From Allorhizobium ampelinum S4 (GTDB lineage Bacteria; Pseudomonadota; Alphaproteobacteria; Rhizobiales; Rhizobiaceae): 64,000 bases of DNA. The stretch lies in assembly GCF_000016285.1 (NCBI RefSeq), contig NC_011981.1, positions 248,001 through 312,000 on the forward strand, given 5' to 3'. Made by a program: the position numbers and the translations under genes. The notes beneath the pieces were generated by a model, which worked only from the letters and a program-made list of their open reading frames with translations, was not told the origin of the DNA and did not search any database. This document shows, piece after piece, positions 53,750 through 62,076 of the stretch; positions within the stretch are counted from its first letter, which is position 1; every line of letters begins with the position of its first letter.

Positions 53750-54670
53750 TCATTTATAACGGATTGTCGGATTGATGACGCCGTAGAGCAGATCCACGAC
53801 AAGATTGATCAGGATGAATTCCAGCGAGAACATCAGCACGAGGGCCTGAATTACCGGATAATCCCGCTGGTTCACCGCATCGACCAGCAAACGGCCAACA
53901 CCCGGCCAGTTGAACACCGCCTCCACCACAATGGAGCCGCCCAGCAGAAAGCCGAATTGCAGGCCCATCATGGTGACAATCGGGATCAGCGCGTTGCGCA
54001 GGCAATGTTTGGCAATCACCACTTTTTCATTCAGCCCCTTGGCGCGGGCGGTGCGCACAAAATCTTCCTGAATCACATCTACAAAGGCGGCTCGGGTAAA
54101 GCGGGCCATGACAGCGGCAACGCCTGCGCCCAGCGTTATCGATGGCAGGATGTAATGCCGCCAGCTATCGGCCCCCACGGTGGGCAGCCATCCGAGCCAG
54201 ACCGAGAAAATCTGCATCAGCAACATGCCCAGCGCAAAGGCCGGAAAGGAAATGCCAGACACGGCCACGGTCATGCCCAATCTATCCGGCCAGCGGTTGC
54301 GAAACACGGCAGAAAAGACGCCAATGATCATGCCAACGGACACCGACCAGATCATGCTGGTCAGCGTCAGCAGCATGGTGGGCATGAAGCGCTCGCCAAT
54401 TTCAACAGACACCGGGCGATGGGTGCGGATCGACACCCCAAGGTCGCCATGCAACATTCGTGTGAAATACTCGACAAATTGCTGGGGTAGGGGCTTGTCG
54501 AGGCCCAGTTCGCTGCGCACCAGCGCCACGGTCTGCTCGTCCGCATCCTGCCCTGCCGCAAGGCGCGCCGGATCACCCGGCAGCATATGCACAAACAGAA
54601 ACACCAGAACGGCAACGATCAGAAGTGTGGGCAGCAGCCCGAACAGGCGCTTGAGAAAATAATTGAACAT
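53750..54670 (-). CDS. gsiC: Peptide ABC permease, DppB/GsiC type
   Basis: A 306-residue inner-membrane permease. It starts [20 protein letters not shown], the usual DppB/GsiC opening, with [11 protein letters not shown] near 30, EAA loop [24 protein letters not shown] near 210 and a C-terminal [17 protein letters not shown]. It forms the channel with the GsiD-type partner. A repeat and a hairpin separate it from the binding-protein gene. Confidence 0.94.
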   Translation of the reverse strand: MFNYFLKRLFGLLPTLLIVAVLVFLFVHMLPGDPARLAAGQDADEQTVALVRSELGLDKPLPQQFVEYFTRMLHGDLGVSIRTHRPVSVEIGERFMPTMLLTLTSMIWSVSVGMIIGVFSAVFRNRWPDRLGMTVAVSGISFPAFALGMLLMQIFSVWLGWLPTVGADSWRHYILPSITLGAGVAAVMARFTRAAFVDVIQEDFVRTARAKGLNEKVVIAKHCLRNALIPIVTMMGLQFGFLLGGSIVVEAVFNWPGVGRLLVDAVNQRDYPVIQALVLMFSLEFILINLVVDLLYGVINPTIRYK

Positions 54671-54706
54671 GGCAACCGCAGCGAAAGCCTTCAGGAGGGG
54701 TTGGAA

Positions 54707-54750
54707 GCATTTCCAGCAAAAGTGTATCGCGGTTTTGCGTTCGGAAATGC
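54707..54750. repeat. Rhizobial palindromic repeat, copy 2
   Basis: A 44-base palindrome with an 8-bp perfect outer stem (GCATTTCC / GGAAATGC), nearly identical to copy 1 at 52771-52814. It lies in the 135-base gap between the binding-protein and permease genes. Confidence 0.85.
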
Positions 54751-54765
54751 GTAAAAGGAGTGTCT

Positions 54766-54784
54766 CGGCGCTAGATCAGCGCCG
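54766..54784 (-). promoter_or_regulatory. Hairpin after the binding-protein gene
   Basis: A 7-bp GC stem (CGGCGCT / AGCGCCG) with a 5-base loop lies 21 bases after the stop of the binding-protein gene, followed on the minus strand by a weak T-rich patch (CTCCTTTTACG). It may protect or partly terminate the transcript so that binding protein is made in excess over permeases, as in many ABC operons (inference). Confidence 0.5.
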
Positions 54785-54805
54785 GGATCGCGTTTTCAGA
54801 AGGTG

Positions 54806-56359
54806 TTATTGCTTGAGTGCAATGTCCGAGCTGTCGATATTGCCATCCGGCATGACATAAACGCCCTCAAGCTTTGTTGCGGCAGCCGAAACGTTGTTTT
54901 CGGTCACCAGCGGAGCCCAAGGCAGATCCTTCATGATCTGTTCCTGTGCATCGGCATAGAAGGTCTTCTTTTCGTCTTCCTTGGTGGTCTTCATGGCCTT
55001 GGCAATCAGATCGTCCACAATGGGATTGCTGTAATAGGCCGTGTTGCTCAGCTTTGGCGGCCATGCTTCGGTGGCCAGCAGCGGACGCAGCGCCCAGTCG
55101 GCTTCACCGGTTGAGGACGACCATCCAGCATAATACATCCGCACTTTGGCGGTTTTCGGATCGGGCGCTGTCTGCACCCATTCTACTCGCTGGCCCGGCT
55201 CAAGCGCCTGAAGCGTCACCTTGATGCCAACCTGCTGCAATTGCTGCTGCAAGAACTGAATGGCCTTTTGCGCCGTGGTGGTGGTGTAAGCGCTCCATAG
55301 GGTGGATTCAAAGCCGTTGGGATAGCCCGCTTCTTTCAGCAAAGCGCGTGCCCTGGCCGGATCATAAGGCCATGGCGCAATTTTGTGGGCGTAAAGCACG
55401 CCTTCTGGCACAACGCCTTCGGCGGGCTTGGCAAAGCCGCTGAAGGCCACCTTGGCAAGGGCTTCTTTGTTGATGGCATAGTTGATGGCCTGACGCACGC
55501 GCAGATCATCAAACGGCTTTTGCAGCATGTTGAAGCTGACATAGCGCTCAATGATCGACGGCGAAACCGTCACCGTCAGCTTGGTGTTCTGCTTCAGCGT
55601 TGCCACCTGCTCATAGGGCATGGGGTAGGCGAAATCAGCTTCCCCGGTCTGCAACATGGCAGCGCGGGTGTTGTTATCTGGCACTGGCTTCCAGGTGATT
55701 TCATCCACCTTTGGGAAGCCCTTACGCCAGTAGCCATCAAACTTCTTGGCCTTGACGTAATCGGTCTGCTTCCATTCGACAAACTCAAACGGGCCGGTAC
55801 CAACCGGATGGAAGGCGATTTCCTTGTTGCCCCATTTTGTCAGCGCTGCTGGCGAAATCATTGCAGCAGAGGCATGGGCCAGCGAGTTGATGAACGGGCC
55901 GAAGGGCTGCTTTAGCGTGATACGCACTTCAAGCGGTGAGACAACCTCAACCTTGTCGATCTGGTTGAACTGGTTGAAGCGAGACAGCTTGTTGTCCGGG
56001 TTGCGCACGCGGTCAAAATTGACCTTCACGGCATCCGCATTGAAATCGGTGCCGTCTTGAAACTTCACGCCGTCACGCAGCTTGATGGTGTAGACCAGAC
56101 CATCATCGGAGACGGTGTAGCCCGTTGCCAGAACCGGCTGAACCTTCAAATCCTTATCGAAGCCAAACAGGCCTTCGTAGAAGGACTTTGTCACAGCGGT
56201 GGTCAGCGTGGTGTTGGTGTTATATGGGTCCAGCGTTTCAGCCTGTGTGTTGAGGGCCAGAACCACGCTGCCAGCGGCAAGTGCCTGTCCCGCACCCATA
56301 CTGAGAATGCCTGCCAAGACCGTGGCAGATGCGAGCCGGGAAGAAAATCTATGCTTCAT
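54806..56359 (-). CDS. gsiB: Periplasmic peptide/glutathione-binding protein, GsiB/DppA-SBP type
   Basis: A 517-residue family 5 solute-binding protein. The signal peptide runs to about ALA-AGS (residues 1-29). Family landmarks are VVLALNTQAETLDPYNTNTT, KLRDGVKFQDGTDFNADAVKVNFDR near 100, NMLQKPFDDLRVRQAINYAI near 290 and VRMYYAGWSSSTGEADW. The start at 56359 is supported by AGGAG seven bases upstream; the longer frame to 56422 lacks one. It captures peptides for the GsiCD-type channel. The gene order resembles E. coli gsiABCD, but the ligand cannot be fixed from sequence. Confidence 0.93.
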   Translation of the reverse strand: MKHRFSSRLASATVLAGILSMGAGQALAAGSVVLALNTQAETLDPYNTNTTLTTAVTKSFYEGLFGFDKDLKVQPVLATGYTVSDDGLVYTIKLRDGVKFQDGTDFNADAVKVNFDRVRNPDNKLSRFNQFNQIDKVEVVSPLEVRITLKQPFGPFINSLAHASAAMISPAALTKWGNKEIAFHPVGTGPFEFVEWKQTDYVKAKKFDGYWRKGFPKVDEITWKPVPDNNTRAAMLQTGEADFAYPMPYEQVATLKQNTKLTVTVSPSIIERYVSFNMLQKPFDDLRVRQAINYAINKEALAKVAFSGFAKPAEGVVPEGVLYAHKIAPWPYDPARARALLKEAGYPNGFESTLWSAYTTTTAQKAIQFLQQQLQQVGIKVTLQALEPGQRVEWVQTAPDPKTAKVRMYYAGWSSSTGEADWALRPLLATEAWPPKLSNTAYYSNPIVDDLIAKAMKTTKEDEKKTFYADAQEQIMKDLPWAPLVTENNVSAAATKLEGVYVMPDGNIDSSDIALKQ

Positions 56360-56402
56360 CAATATCTCCTGTGCTGGTTGGGTCAGTTCGGTAAGTGTTG
56401 AA

Positions 56403-58283
56403 TTACATTTTAAACGCGCCAACGCTGTGCCGGGCCACGAAATGGCCGGGTGACACCTCGTGCAAGGCTTCTACCACTGGCTCATCGCCCTTTTTGCGCA
56501 TCGGGCTTGGCAGGTCTTCAACAGCAAATTGCCGTTTCAAATGGCGGCGGGCCGGGTCGGCAATCGGCACGGCTGCCATCAGCTTTTTGGTATAGGGGTG
56601 CTGCGGGTTTTCAAAAATGGCCCGGCGTGGGCCAATTTCAACAATCTGCCCCAGATACATCACCGCCACCCGGTGGCTGACGCGCTCCACCACGGCCATG
56701 TCGTGGGAAATAAACAGATAGGAAATGCCCAGATCACGCTGCAATTCCAAAAGAAGATTGACGATCTGCGCCTGAATCGACACATCCAGCGCCGAGACCG
56801 ATTCATCGGCCACCACCACTTTCGGGTTCAGCGCCAAGGCACGTGCAATGGCAATGCGCTGACGCTGGCCACCGGAGAATTCATGCGGATAGCGCTCAGA
56901 ATGGGCAGCCGACAGGCCCACCCGCTCCAAAAGCCAAGCCACGCGCTGTCTCGCTTCTTCGCCTTTGGCAATGCCATGGATCAGCAGAGGCTCCATAATG
57001 GAAAAACCAACCGTCAGCCTTGGATCCAGCGAGGCGAAGGGGTCTTGAAACACCAGCTGAATGCTGCGGCGAAGGCCACGCAACTCGCTGGCCGGAAGAT
57101 CAAGAACATTGCGGCCATCAAATTCCACGCTGCCGCTCTGGCTATTGACCAGACGCAAGAGTGAACGGCCCGTGGTGGATTTGCCACAACCGGATTCGCC
57201 CACCAATGCCAAGGTTTCGCCAGCATGCAGATCAAAGCTGACCTTTTCCACCGCATGAACTGACCGATCAACCCGGTTGAACAGGCCGCGCCGAACATCA
57301 AAGCGGGTGACCAGATCGCGCACTTTCAAAATCGGCGGCAGATCAAACCGTGCTGGAGGTTGTTCTGCATGGGTCTGGGTGCTATCGGCCCCCACCAGAT
57401 CAAAAGCGCGCGGACCATCGGTCCCGGCCATGGCCCCAAGGCGCGGCACAGCGGCCAGAAGGGCTTGGGTATAGGGATGGTTCGGGCGCTCGAACACGTC
57501 TTTCGATGCGCCATGCTCGACCTTTTCACCTTGGCGCATCACCAATACGCGGTCGGCAATTTCGGCCACCACGCCCATATCATGGGTGATGAACAACACG
57601 CCCATGTTCATGTCGTCCTGAAGCTGGCGGATCAGCTGCAAAATTTGCGCCTGCACGGTGACATCCAGCGCCGTTGTGGGTTCATCGGCAATCAGCAAGG
57701 AAGGGCGGCAGGCCAGCGCCATGGCAATCATCACCCGCTGGCGCATGCCGCCGGACAGTTGATGCGGATAGCGGCCAAACACATGTTTGGCCTCTGGAAT
57801 GCGCACCAGATCCAGCATGCGCAGCGCTTCCGCCTTGGCGCTGGCCTCGTTCATTTTCTGGTGCAGGCGGATGGATTCAGCAATCTGTTCGCCAGCGGTA
57901 AACACCGGGTTGAGCGATGTCATCGGCTCTTGAAAGATCATGGCAATATCCGCACCGCGAATACTGCGCATGGTCGGCGTATCGGCCTTTGCCAGATCCA
58001 GCACCTTGTCATTGCTGGGGCGAAACAGCATAGCACCGCTATCAATCCGTCCACCGCCATGCTCAATCAGCCGCATCAGCGCCAGCGAGGTGACGGATTT
58101 GCCAGAGCCAGATTCACCCACAATCGCAAGCGTTTCACCCCGGCCAACCGCAAAGCTGATATTGCGCACGGCCTGCACCCGGCCCTCGGATGTGGCAAAG
58201 GATACCGTCAGGTCATCGACCGCCAGAACCTGATTGTCTAGCAGAGAGGGTGCGGTTTGGGGCAGGGTCGCAGAAGAGGTCAT
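56403..58283 (-). CDS. gsiA: Double ABC ATPase of peptide importer, GsiA type
   Basis: A 626-residue protein with two complete ABC cassettes. The first has Walker [10 protein letters not shown] near residue 55, signature LSGGMRQRV and [12 protein letters not shown]. The second has GESGCGKST near 365, signature FSGGQRQRI and [12 protein letters not shown]. Each cassette ends with an Opp/Dpp-type C-terminal extension that would carry the [13 protein letters not shown] and [13 protein letters not shown] motifs. Fused ATPases are the hallmark of GsiA, unlike separate DppD and DppF. The start MTSSATLPQ at 58283 avoids overlap with the regulator upstream; the longer frame to 58457 does not. Confidence 0.94.
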   Translation of the reverse strand: MTSSATLPQTAPSLLDNQVLAVDDLTVSFATSEGRVQAVRNISFAVGRGETLAIVGESGSGKSVTSLALMRLIEHGGGRIDSGAMLFRPSNDKVLDLAKADTPTMRSIRGADIAMIFQEPMTSLNPVFTAGEQIAESIRLHQKMNEASAKAEALRMLDLVRIPEAKHVFGRYPHQLSGGMRQRVMIAMALACRPSLLIADEPTTALDVTVQAQILQLIRQLQDDMNMGVLFITHDMGVVAEIADRVLVMRQGEKVEHGASKDVFERPNHPYTQALLAAVPRLGAMAGTDGPRAFDLVGADSTQTHAEQPPARFDLPPILKVRDLVTRFDVRRGLFNRVDRSVHAVEKVSFDLHAGETLALVGESGCGKSTTGRSLLRLVNSQSGSVEFDGRNVLDLPASELRGLRRSIQLVFQDPFASLDPRLTVGFSIMEPLLIHGIAKGEEARQRVAWLLERVGLSAAHSERYPHEFSGGQRQRIAIARALALNPKVVVADESVSALDVSIQAQIVNLLLELQRDLGISYLFISHDMAVVERVSHRVAVMYLGQIVEIGPRRAIFENPQHPYTKKLMAAVPIADPARRHLKRQFAVEDLPSPMRKKGDEPVVEALHEVSPGHFVARHSVGAFKM

Positions 58284-58320
58284 GGCAGATCGTCTCAATG
58301 AAAATGGGTCAGACAAGGCA

Positions 58321-59262
58321 TCAGTCAAGCTCGGGTTCGTCGTCTTCGGCTGACGGTTTCGCCGATGCCCGATGAGGGTGGTTTGGACCGCTGTGCAGAT
58401 AGGGAAGCACGGTATCAACAAGCTGGGTGGCGGCTTGCATGGAACGGCCTGATGCATAGGACACGGCGGCAGAGAGAGACTCGATCAAGGCTAGCGCACT
58501 GGCTTCACAGCTGGCGAAATAATCGCTCTCGACCTGCGCAAACAGCGTCATTGTGGCATGCGCCACCAGAGGCGAGCTGGCATTGTCTGTCAGTGCCAGA
58601 ACATCGGCCCCAGCATCGCGCATGCGTTTTGCCAGCGTCACCGTATCGGCCATGTAGCGTGGAAAGGCGATGGCTATGACGAGGTCCCCGGCGCGAACAT
58701 TTCGCAAAGCCCGCGCTGCGAAGGATGCGCCTTCCACGGTTGCCAGCAGGCGAACATCATCACAAAACAGATCAAACCGCCGCTGCATAAGGCCGCCAAG
58801 CCAGGCGCTGCTGCCAAGGCCGATGATGGAAATGCGGCGGGCGGACAAAATGAGACCGATAGCCCGCGATAGCGTCTCGGTATCGAGAGCCTGATGGGTT
58901 CGCTCAATATTTCTGGTTATCATGGCCAGGTTGTTGGCAAACACATCTGCGGGGCTGGTTGCCGCCTGCGACCGTCGCTGTAATTTTTCCACAGGTGCCA
59001 AAGCCGTCTCGTACCCCAGCACCAGATCAGCACGAAATTGCGCATAACCCGCAAACCCCAAGGCGCGGGCAAAGCGATTGACGGTTGGAACCGACACATG
59101 AACGATCTCGGCCAATTCTTCAGCCCGCATGGCGGCAACGCGCAAGGGATAATCCAGCACGTAATCTGCGATCTGCCGGTGGGCGGGCGATAACGTGGCC
59201 TGGATGATGCGTTGGGACATTGGCATGCGCTCTTGCGCTGATGGTACGCTTTCAATGTCCAA
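58321..59262 (-). CDS. RpiR/MurR-family transcriptional regulator with SIS domain
   Basis: A 313-residue regulator. The N-terminal RpiR helix-turn-helix (about 15-95) includes [23 protein letters not shown] and then [21 protein letters not shown]. The C-terminal SIS domain (about 135-270) has [35 protein letters not shown] and [15 protein letters not shown] domains usually bind sugar phosphates such as MurNAc-6-P. It lies 37 bases upstream of gsiA on the same strand and probably controls the import operon and itself. The C-terminus [10 protein letters not shown] is acidic. Confidence 0.92.
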   Translation of the reverse strand: MDIESVPSAQERMPMSQRIIQATLSPAHRQIADYVLDYPLRVAAMRAEELAEIVHVSVPTVNRFARALGFAGYAQFRADLVLGYETALAPVEKLQRRSQAATSPADVFANNLAMITRNIERTHQALDTETLSRAIGLILSARRISIIGLGSSAWLGGLMQRRFDLFCDDVRLLATVEGASFAARALRNVRAGDLVIAIAFPRYMADTVTLAKRMRDAGADVLALTDNASSPLVAHATMTLFAQVESDYFASCEASALALIESLSAAVSYASGRSMQAATQLVDTVLPYLHSGPNHPHRASAKPSAEDDEPELD

Positions 59263-59674
59263 GATGCAGGCCCTGATTAAAAAATATCACCTGAGCCTCA
59301 GTATAGATATTTTTCAATCGTTCAAGCGGATTTTGGTGTAATTCTAGGCAAGTGCATATGATGCGTCATTTTTATGCATAGAATCTCTGACGGTGCCGTA
59401 ATCTCGGTGTAAAAAAGCCTGCGAGCAGAATTAACTGCCGTTCCGACATGTCATGCGTTTCCGGCTACCTTTCATTGCATCGAGTTCGTGAAAGGCATAT
59501 TGAAGGACGGACTTCGACTGTCGCTTCAGCTTTTCGGCAATGGAATTCATAGGTATAGGCCCGCTCCGCAAATTTTGGAGCAGCGATTTCCTTTAGTTGC
59601 AAAAAACTGCGACAAGGCCGTCGGCGCTTCAACGAAGTGATTGACTGTATTGAGCAAAGCTTGTTTGCTTTCCT
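59263..59674. promoter_or_regulatory. Divergent promoter region of the RpiR and ROK genes
   Basis: 412 bases without a supported gene. The part next to the RpiR start (59275-59400) is AT-rich and includes the inverted repeat TGCATA-N14-TATGCA (59353-59378), a possible operator. No clear sigma-70 pair or iron box was found. Confidence 0.45.
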
Positions 59675-60790
59675 ATGTTAACTGACGGCAAAGATTGCAA
59701 TGAAACCGCCGATGGAAGTGTGAGTGTGGGACGACGAGTTGTAAGGCATCAGACGGTTCGGCCCTTGGAGGATCGCGACGCTCAGGGCCTCAGTCCTGAA
59801 GATATCGCAGATCATAACGGACGCACCGTTTCTGCGCTTTTGCTGCGTGAAGGGCCGCTGACGCGCCAGGAGCTTGCCGCACGGCTTAAGCTCACAGAGC
59901 CTGCCATTACCGGCATTCTTCAACGGCTGTTGTCGGCAGGCCTTGTGTCCAAGGGCAATCGCCAGACCAGTACACGCTATAAAGCGGCGGAATTTTCACT
60001 TGTGTCATCCGGCGCTTACGGTCTTGGTGTTGAGCGTTGCCAGAATGGTGGCTCCCTTGCTTTGTGTAATCTCGCCGGTGAGATGGTGCTTTATCAGCGC
60101 TTTGATCAAGATGAAGCCTTCTTTGCTGCTGTTCGGCAGATTGTGCAGGCAGAGATGGGATTCCCCGCCCCCATCGGTGTCGGCGTGGTGATGAATGCAG
60201 ACAAGGATGATGCATTCACGACGGCTTTTGGCGAATTGCCAAGCTTTACTCTGTCCAAACCCGAGGCGGTGCTGGCTGGGGAGAGATTGTTTGGCATCGG
60301 TGAGCCGGAAGGCGGGCTGGTTGTTGTGCTGATTGATGAACAGGTGCAGGCGGGCCTGATCATCAATGGCCGCTTTTACCGCGGCACGCATGGCAGAGCG
60401 GGCGCAATTGGCGCCATGCGTCCTGGCCTGGCGGAAGGCACACTGGATGTGATGGCGAGTGCGGCGTCTTACAGGGCTTTCATTGCCGCGCAGGGTGAAA
60501 ACGAGGTTGATCGCTGGATTGAACAGGCCGCCAGTCGCCTTCTGGACGGCGTTGTCACCATTGCCGGTTTCATATCGCCGGGAGCCATGTTGCTGGGCGG
60601 GCAATTGCCCGCCGATGTGATTGATCGGCTGATTGAAAAAATCGCAGACGTCCGGCTGGGCAAAGAGCGATATTTTGTGCCCGCAGCCTGGATTCCGCCC
60701 GTACGCCCTTTAAGCTTTCCAGACCGCGACGCCGCTTATGGTGCTGCTGTTGCGCCGTTTATCGAACTGCTGCTGCCAAAACCGAATTGA
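59675..60790 (+). CDS. ROK-family transcriptional regulator (kinase motifs lost)
   Basis: A 371-residue protein with an N-terminal winged helix (about 45-110, LLLREGPLTRQELAARLKLTEPAITGILQRL) and a ROK-type sugar-binding region (IGVGVVMN, VVVLIDEQVQAGLIINGRFYRG, SPGAMLLGGQLP). The ATP-binding DxGGT and the zinc motif CxCGxxGC seen in active ROK kinases are missing, so it should act only as a ligand-sensing repressor. No good ribosome site precedes the ATG and the first 30 residues look unconserved, so a later start is possible. It converges with the next ROK gene, overlapping by 32 bases. Confidence 0.85.
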   Translation: MLTDGKDCNETADGSVSVGRRVVRHQTVRPLEDRDAQGLSPEDIADHNGRTVSALLLREGPLTRQELAARLKLTEPAITGILQRLLSAGLVSKGNRQTSTRYKAAEFSLVSSGAYGLGVERCQNGGSLALCNLAGEMVLYQRFDQDEAFFAAVRQIVQAEMGFPAPIGVGVVMNADKDDAFTTAFGELPSFTLSKPEAVLAGERLFGIGEPEGGLVVVLIDEQVQAGLIINGRFYRGTHGRAGAIGAMRPGLAEGTLDVMASAASYRAFIAAQGENEVDRWIEQAASRLLDGVVTIAGFISPGAMLLGGQLPADVIDRLIEKIADVRLGKERYFVPAAWIPPVRPLSFPDRDAAYGAAVAPFIELLLPKPN

Positions 60791-61997
60791 TCGATGCAGG
60801 CCGTATCGCTGTCGTCAGCGGTGAACGGCTGAGATGGGCAGAATCGGCAGAGGGAAGACAGAGCCGGTCGGCGAGCGCCATGGCGGCAGCACCAAGGGCT
60901 GCCGCATCCTCTGAGGCTGCCGCACGGTGTAGGCTTGGGGCCAACGCGCCCCGACGGCTGATTTCCTCATGCACGTAGAGCAGCAATTCATCAATCAGCC
61001 GCACCGGCAGGCGTCCACCCAGAATAATGCCATCGGGGTCCACCACCATGCCGATGTCGCTGACAGCTTCGGCAAGGTTGACGGCCATTTTCTTCAGCCA
61101 ACCGCTGAGAAGGGCGCGTCCGCGTGCATCCAGCGTCAACAGATCTGCAGGTGTCGCCACATCCACACCATTGTCAGCAAGGTAATCGAGCAGCACAAAC
61201 ATCGACAGCATATCGCCCAACGGTCTGGTTTCACCGGCCAATGGGCCGGTTGTGACCGCCGTGGGCAACCAGCCGATTTCCCCACCCAGCCCGCCTGCGC
61301 CCTTGTGGCGCATACCGTCAATCACCAGACTACCGCCAAGACAGGCCGATATGAGAATATAGAAAAAACTGCGCATTTCGGTGCCCAGCCCATATTCAAT
61401 CTCGCCCAAAGCCGCCGCATTGGCGTCATTGTCGATATAGATGGGATGGTCGGTGATATGCGACAGCGCGGCGCGCACGTCAAAGCCGTTCCACTGGCTA
61501 TATGTGTCTGGCAGGCCAATCACCTGCACCTCACCTAGCCAGTCGGGAATGGCAAGGCCAATGCCCGCAAGCCTCGATTCGTGGATAACCTTGCGACGCA
61601 GGAAGGACGATACGGCGTCTTCCATCAGCTTTACAAAGGCATCCGGCAGCAAAAACCGCGCTTCATGGTGAATACGCCCGCGCACATTGCCCACCGCATC
61701 CACCGCCACAATGGTCAGGTGATCACGGTCAATATTGGCTCCGATGGCAAAGGCACCTTCCGGGTCAATCTCCAGCTCGATGGCGGGTTGACCCCGCAAG
61801 CCTTGGCGGCGGCGCGCTTCCATCACCAGCCCTTCATCCAGCAGCTTATCGACAATCCGGGTGACAGCCTGCTTAGTCAGGCGCGAAAGCTTGGCAATTT
61901 CGGTGCGCGAGATCGGCCCACCACGGTGAATGGCGTTCAGGATGATGGCCCTGTTGAGGGCTGCGGCCTGTTCGCCATTGGCTCCGGAATAACTCAT
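60759..61997 (-). CDS. ROK-family transcriptional regulator
   Basis: A 412-residue regulator. A winged helix at about 10-75 (GGPISRTEIAKLSRLTKQAVTRIVDKLLDEGL) is followed by the ROK domain: FAIGANIDRDHLTIVAVDAVG, IYIDNDANAAALGEIEYG near 185 and GAGGLGGEIGWLP near 235. The CxCGxxGC zinc motif is absent. It lies downstream of the alpha-mannosidase gene on the same strand with a strong hairpin between, so it probably controls mannoside or related sugar use. An in-frame TTG at 62009 is too close to GAGGAG; the ATG at 61997 is preferred. Confidence 0.88.
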   Translation of the reverse strand: MSYSGANGEQAAALNRAIILNAIHRGGPISRTEIAKLSRLTKQAVTRIVDKLLDEGLVMEARRRQGLRGQPAIELEIDPEGAFAIGANIDRDHLTIVAVDAVGNVRGRIHHEARFLLPDAFVKLMEDAVSSFLRRKVIHESRLAGIGLAIPDWLGEVQVIGLPDTYSQWNGFDVRAALSHITDHPIYIDNDANAAALGEIEYGLGTEMRSFFYILISACLGGSLVIDGMRHKGAGGLGGEIGWLPTAVTTGPLAGETRPLGDMLSMFVLLDYLADNGVDVATPADLLTLDARGRALLSGWLKKMAVNLAEAVSDIGMVVDPDGIILGGRLPVRLIDELLLYVHEEISRRGALAPSLHRAAASEDAAALGAAAMALADRLCLPSADSAHLSRSPLTTAIRPASINSVLAAAVR

Positions 61998-62012
61998 TGT
62001 AATCGTCAATCT

Positions 62013-62039
62013 CCTCGCCGCCGGGCTGCGGCGGCGAGG
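62013..62039. promoter_or_regulatory. Ten-bp perfect GC hairpin ahead of the ROK regulator
   Basis: CCTCGCCGCC (62013-62022) pairs exactly with GGCGGCGAGG (62030-62039), with a 7-base loop. On the minus strand the 3' arm ends in the GAGGAG that would serve as ribosome site of the ROK gene, so folding could hide it. No T run follows. Confidence 0.65.
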
Positions 62040-62076
62040 AAACCATGCACTATAGACGTGCGAGGCGAAAGCATTT

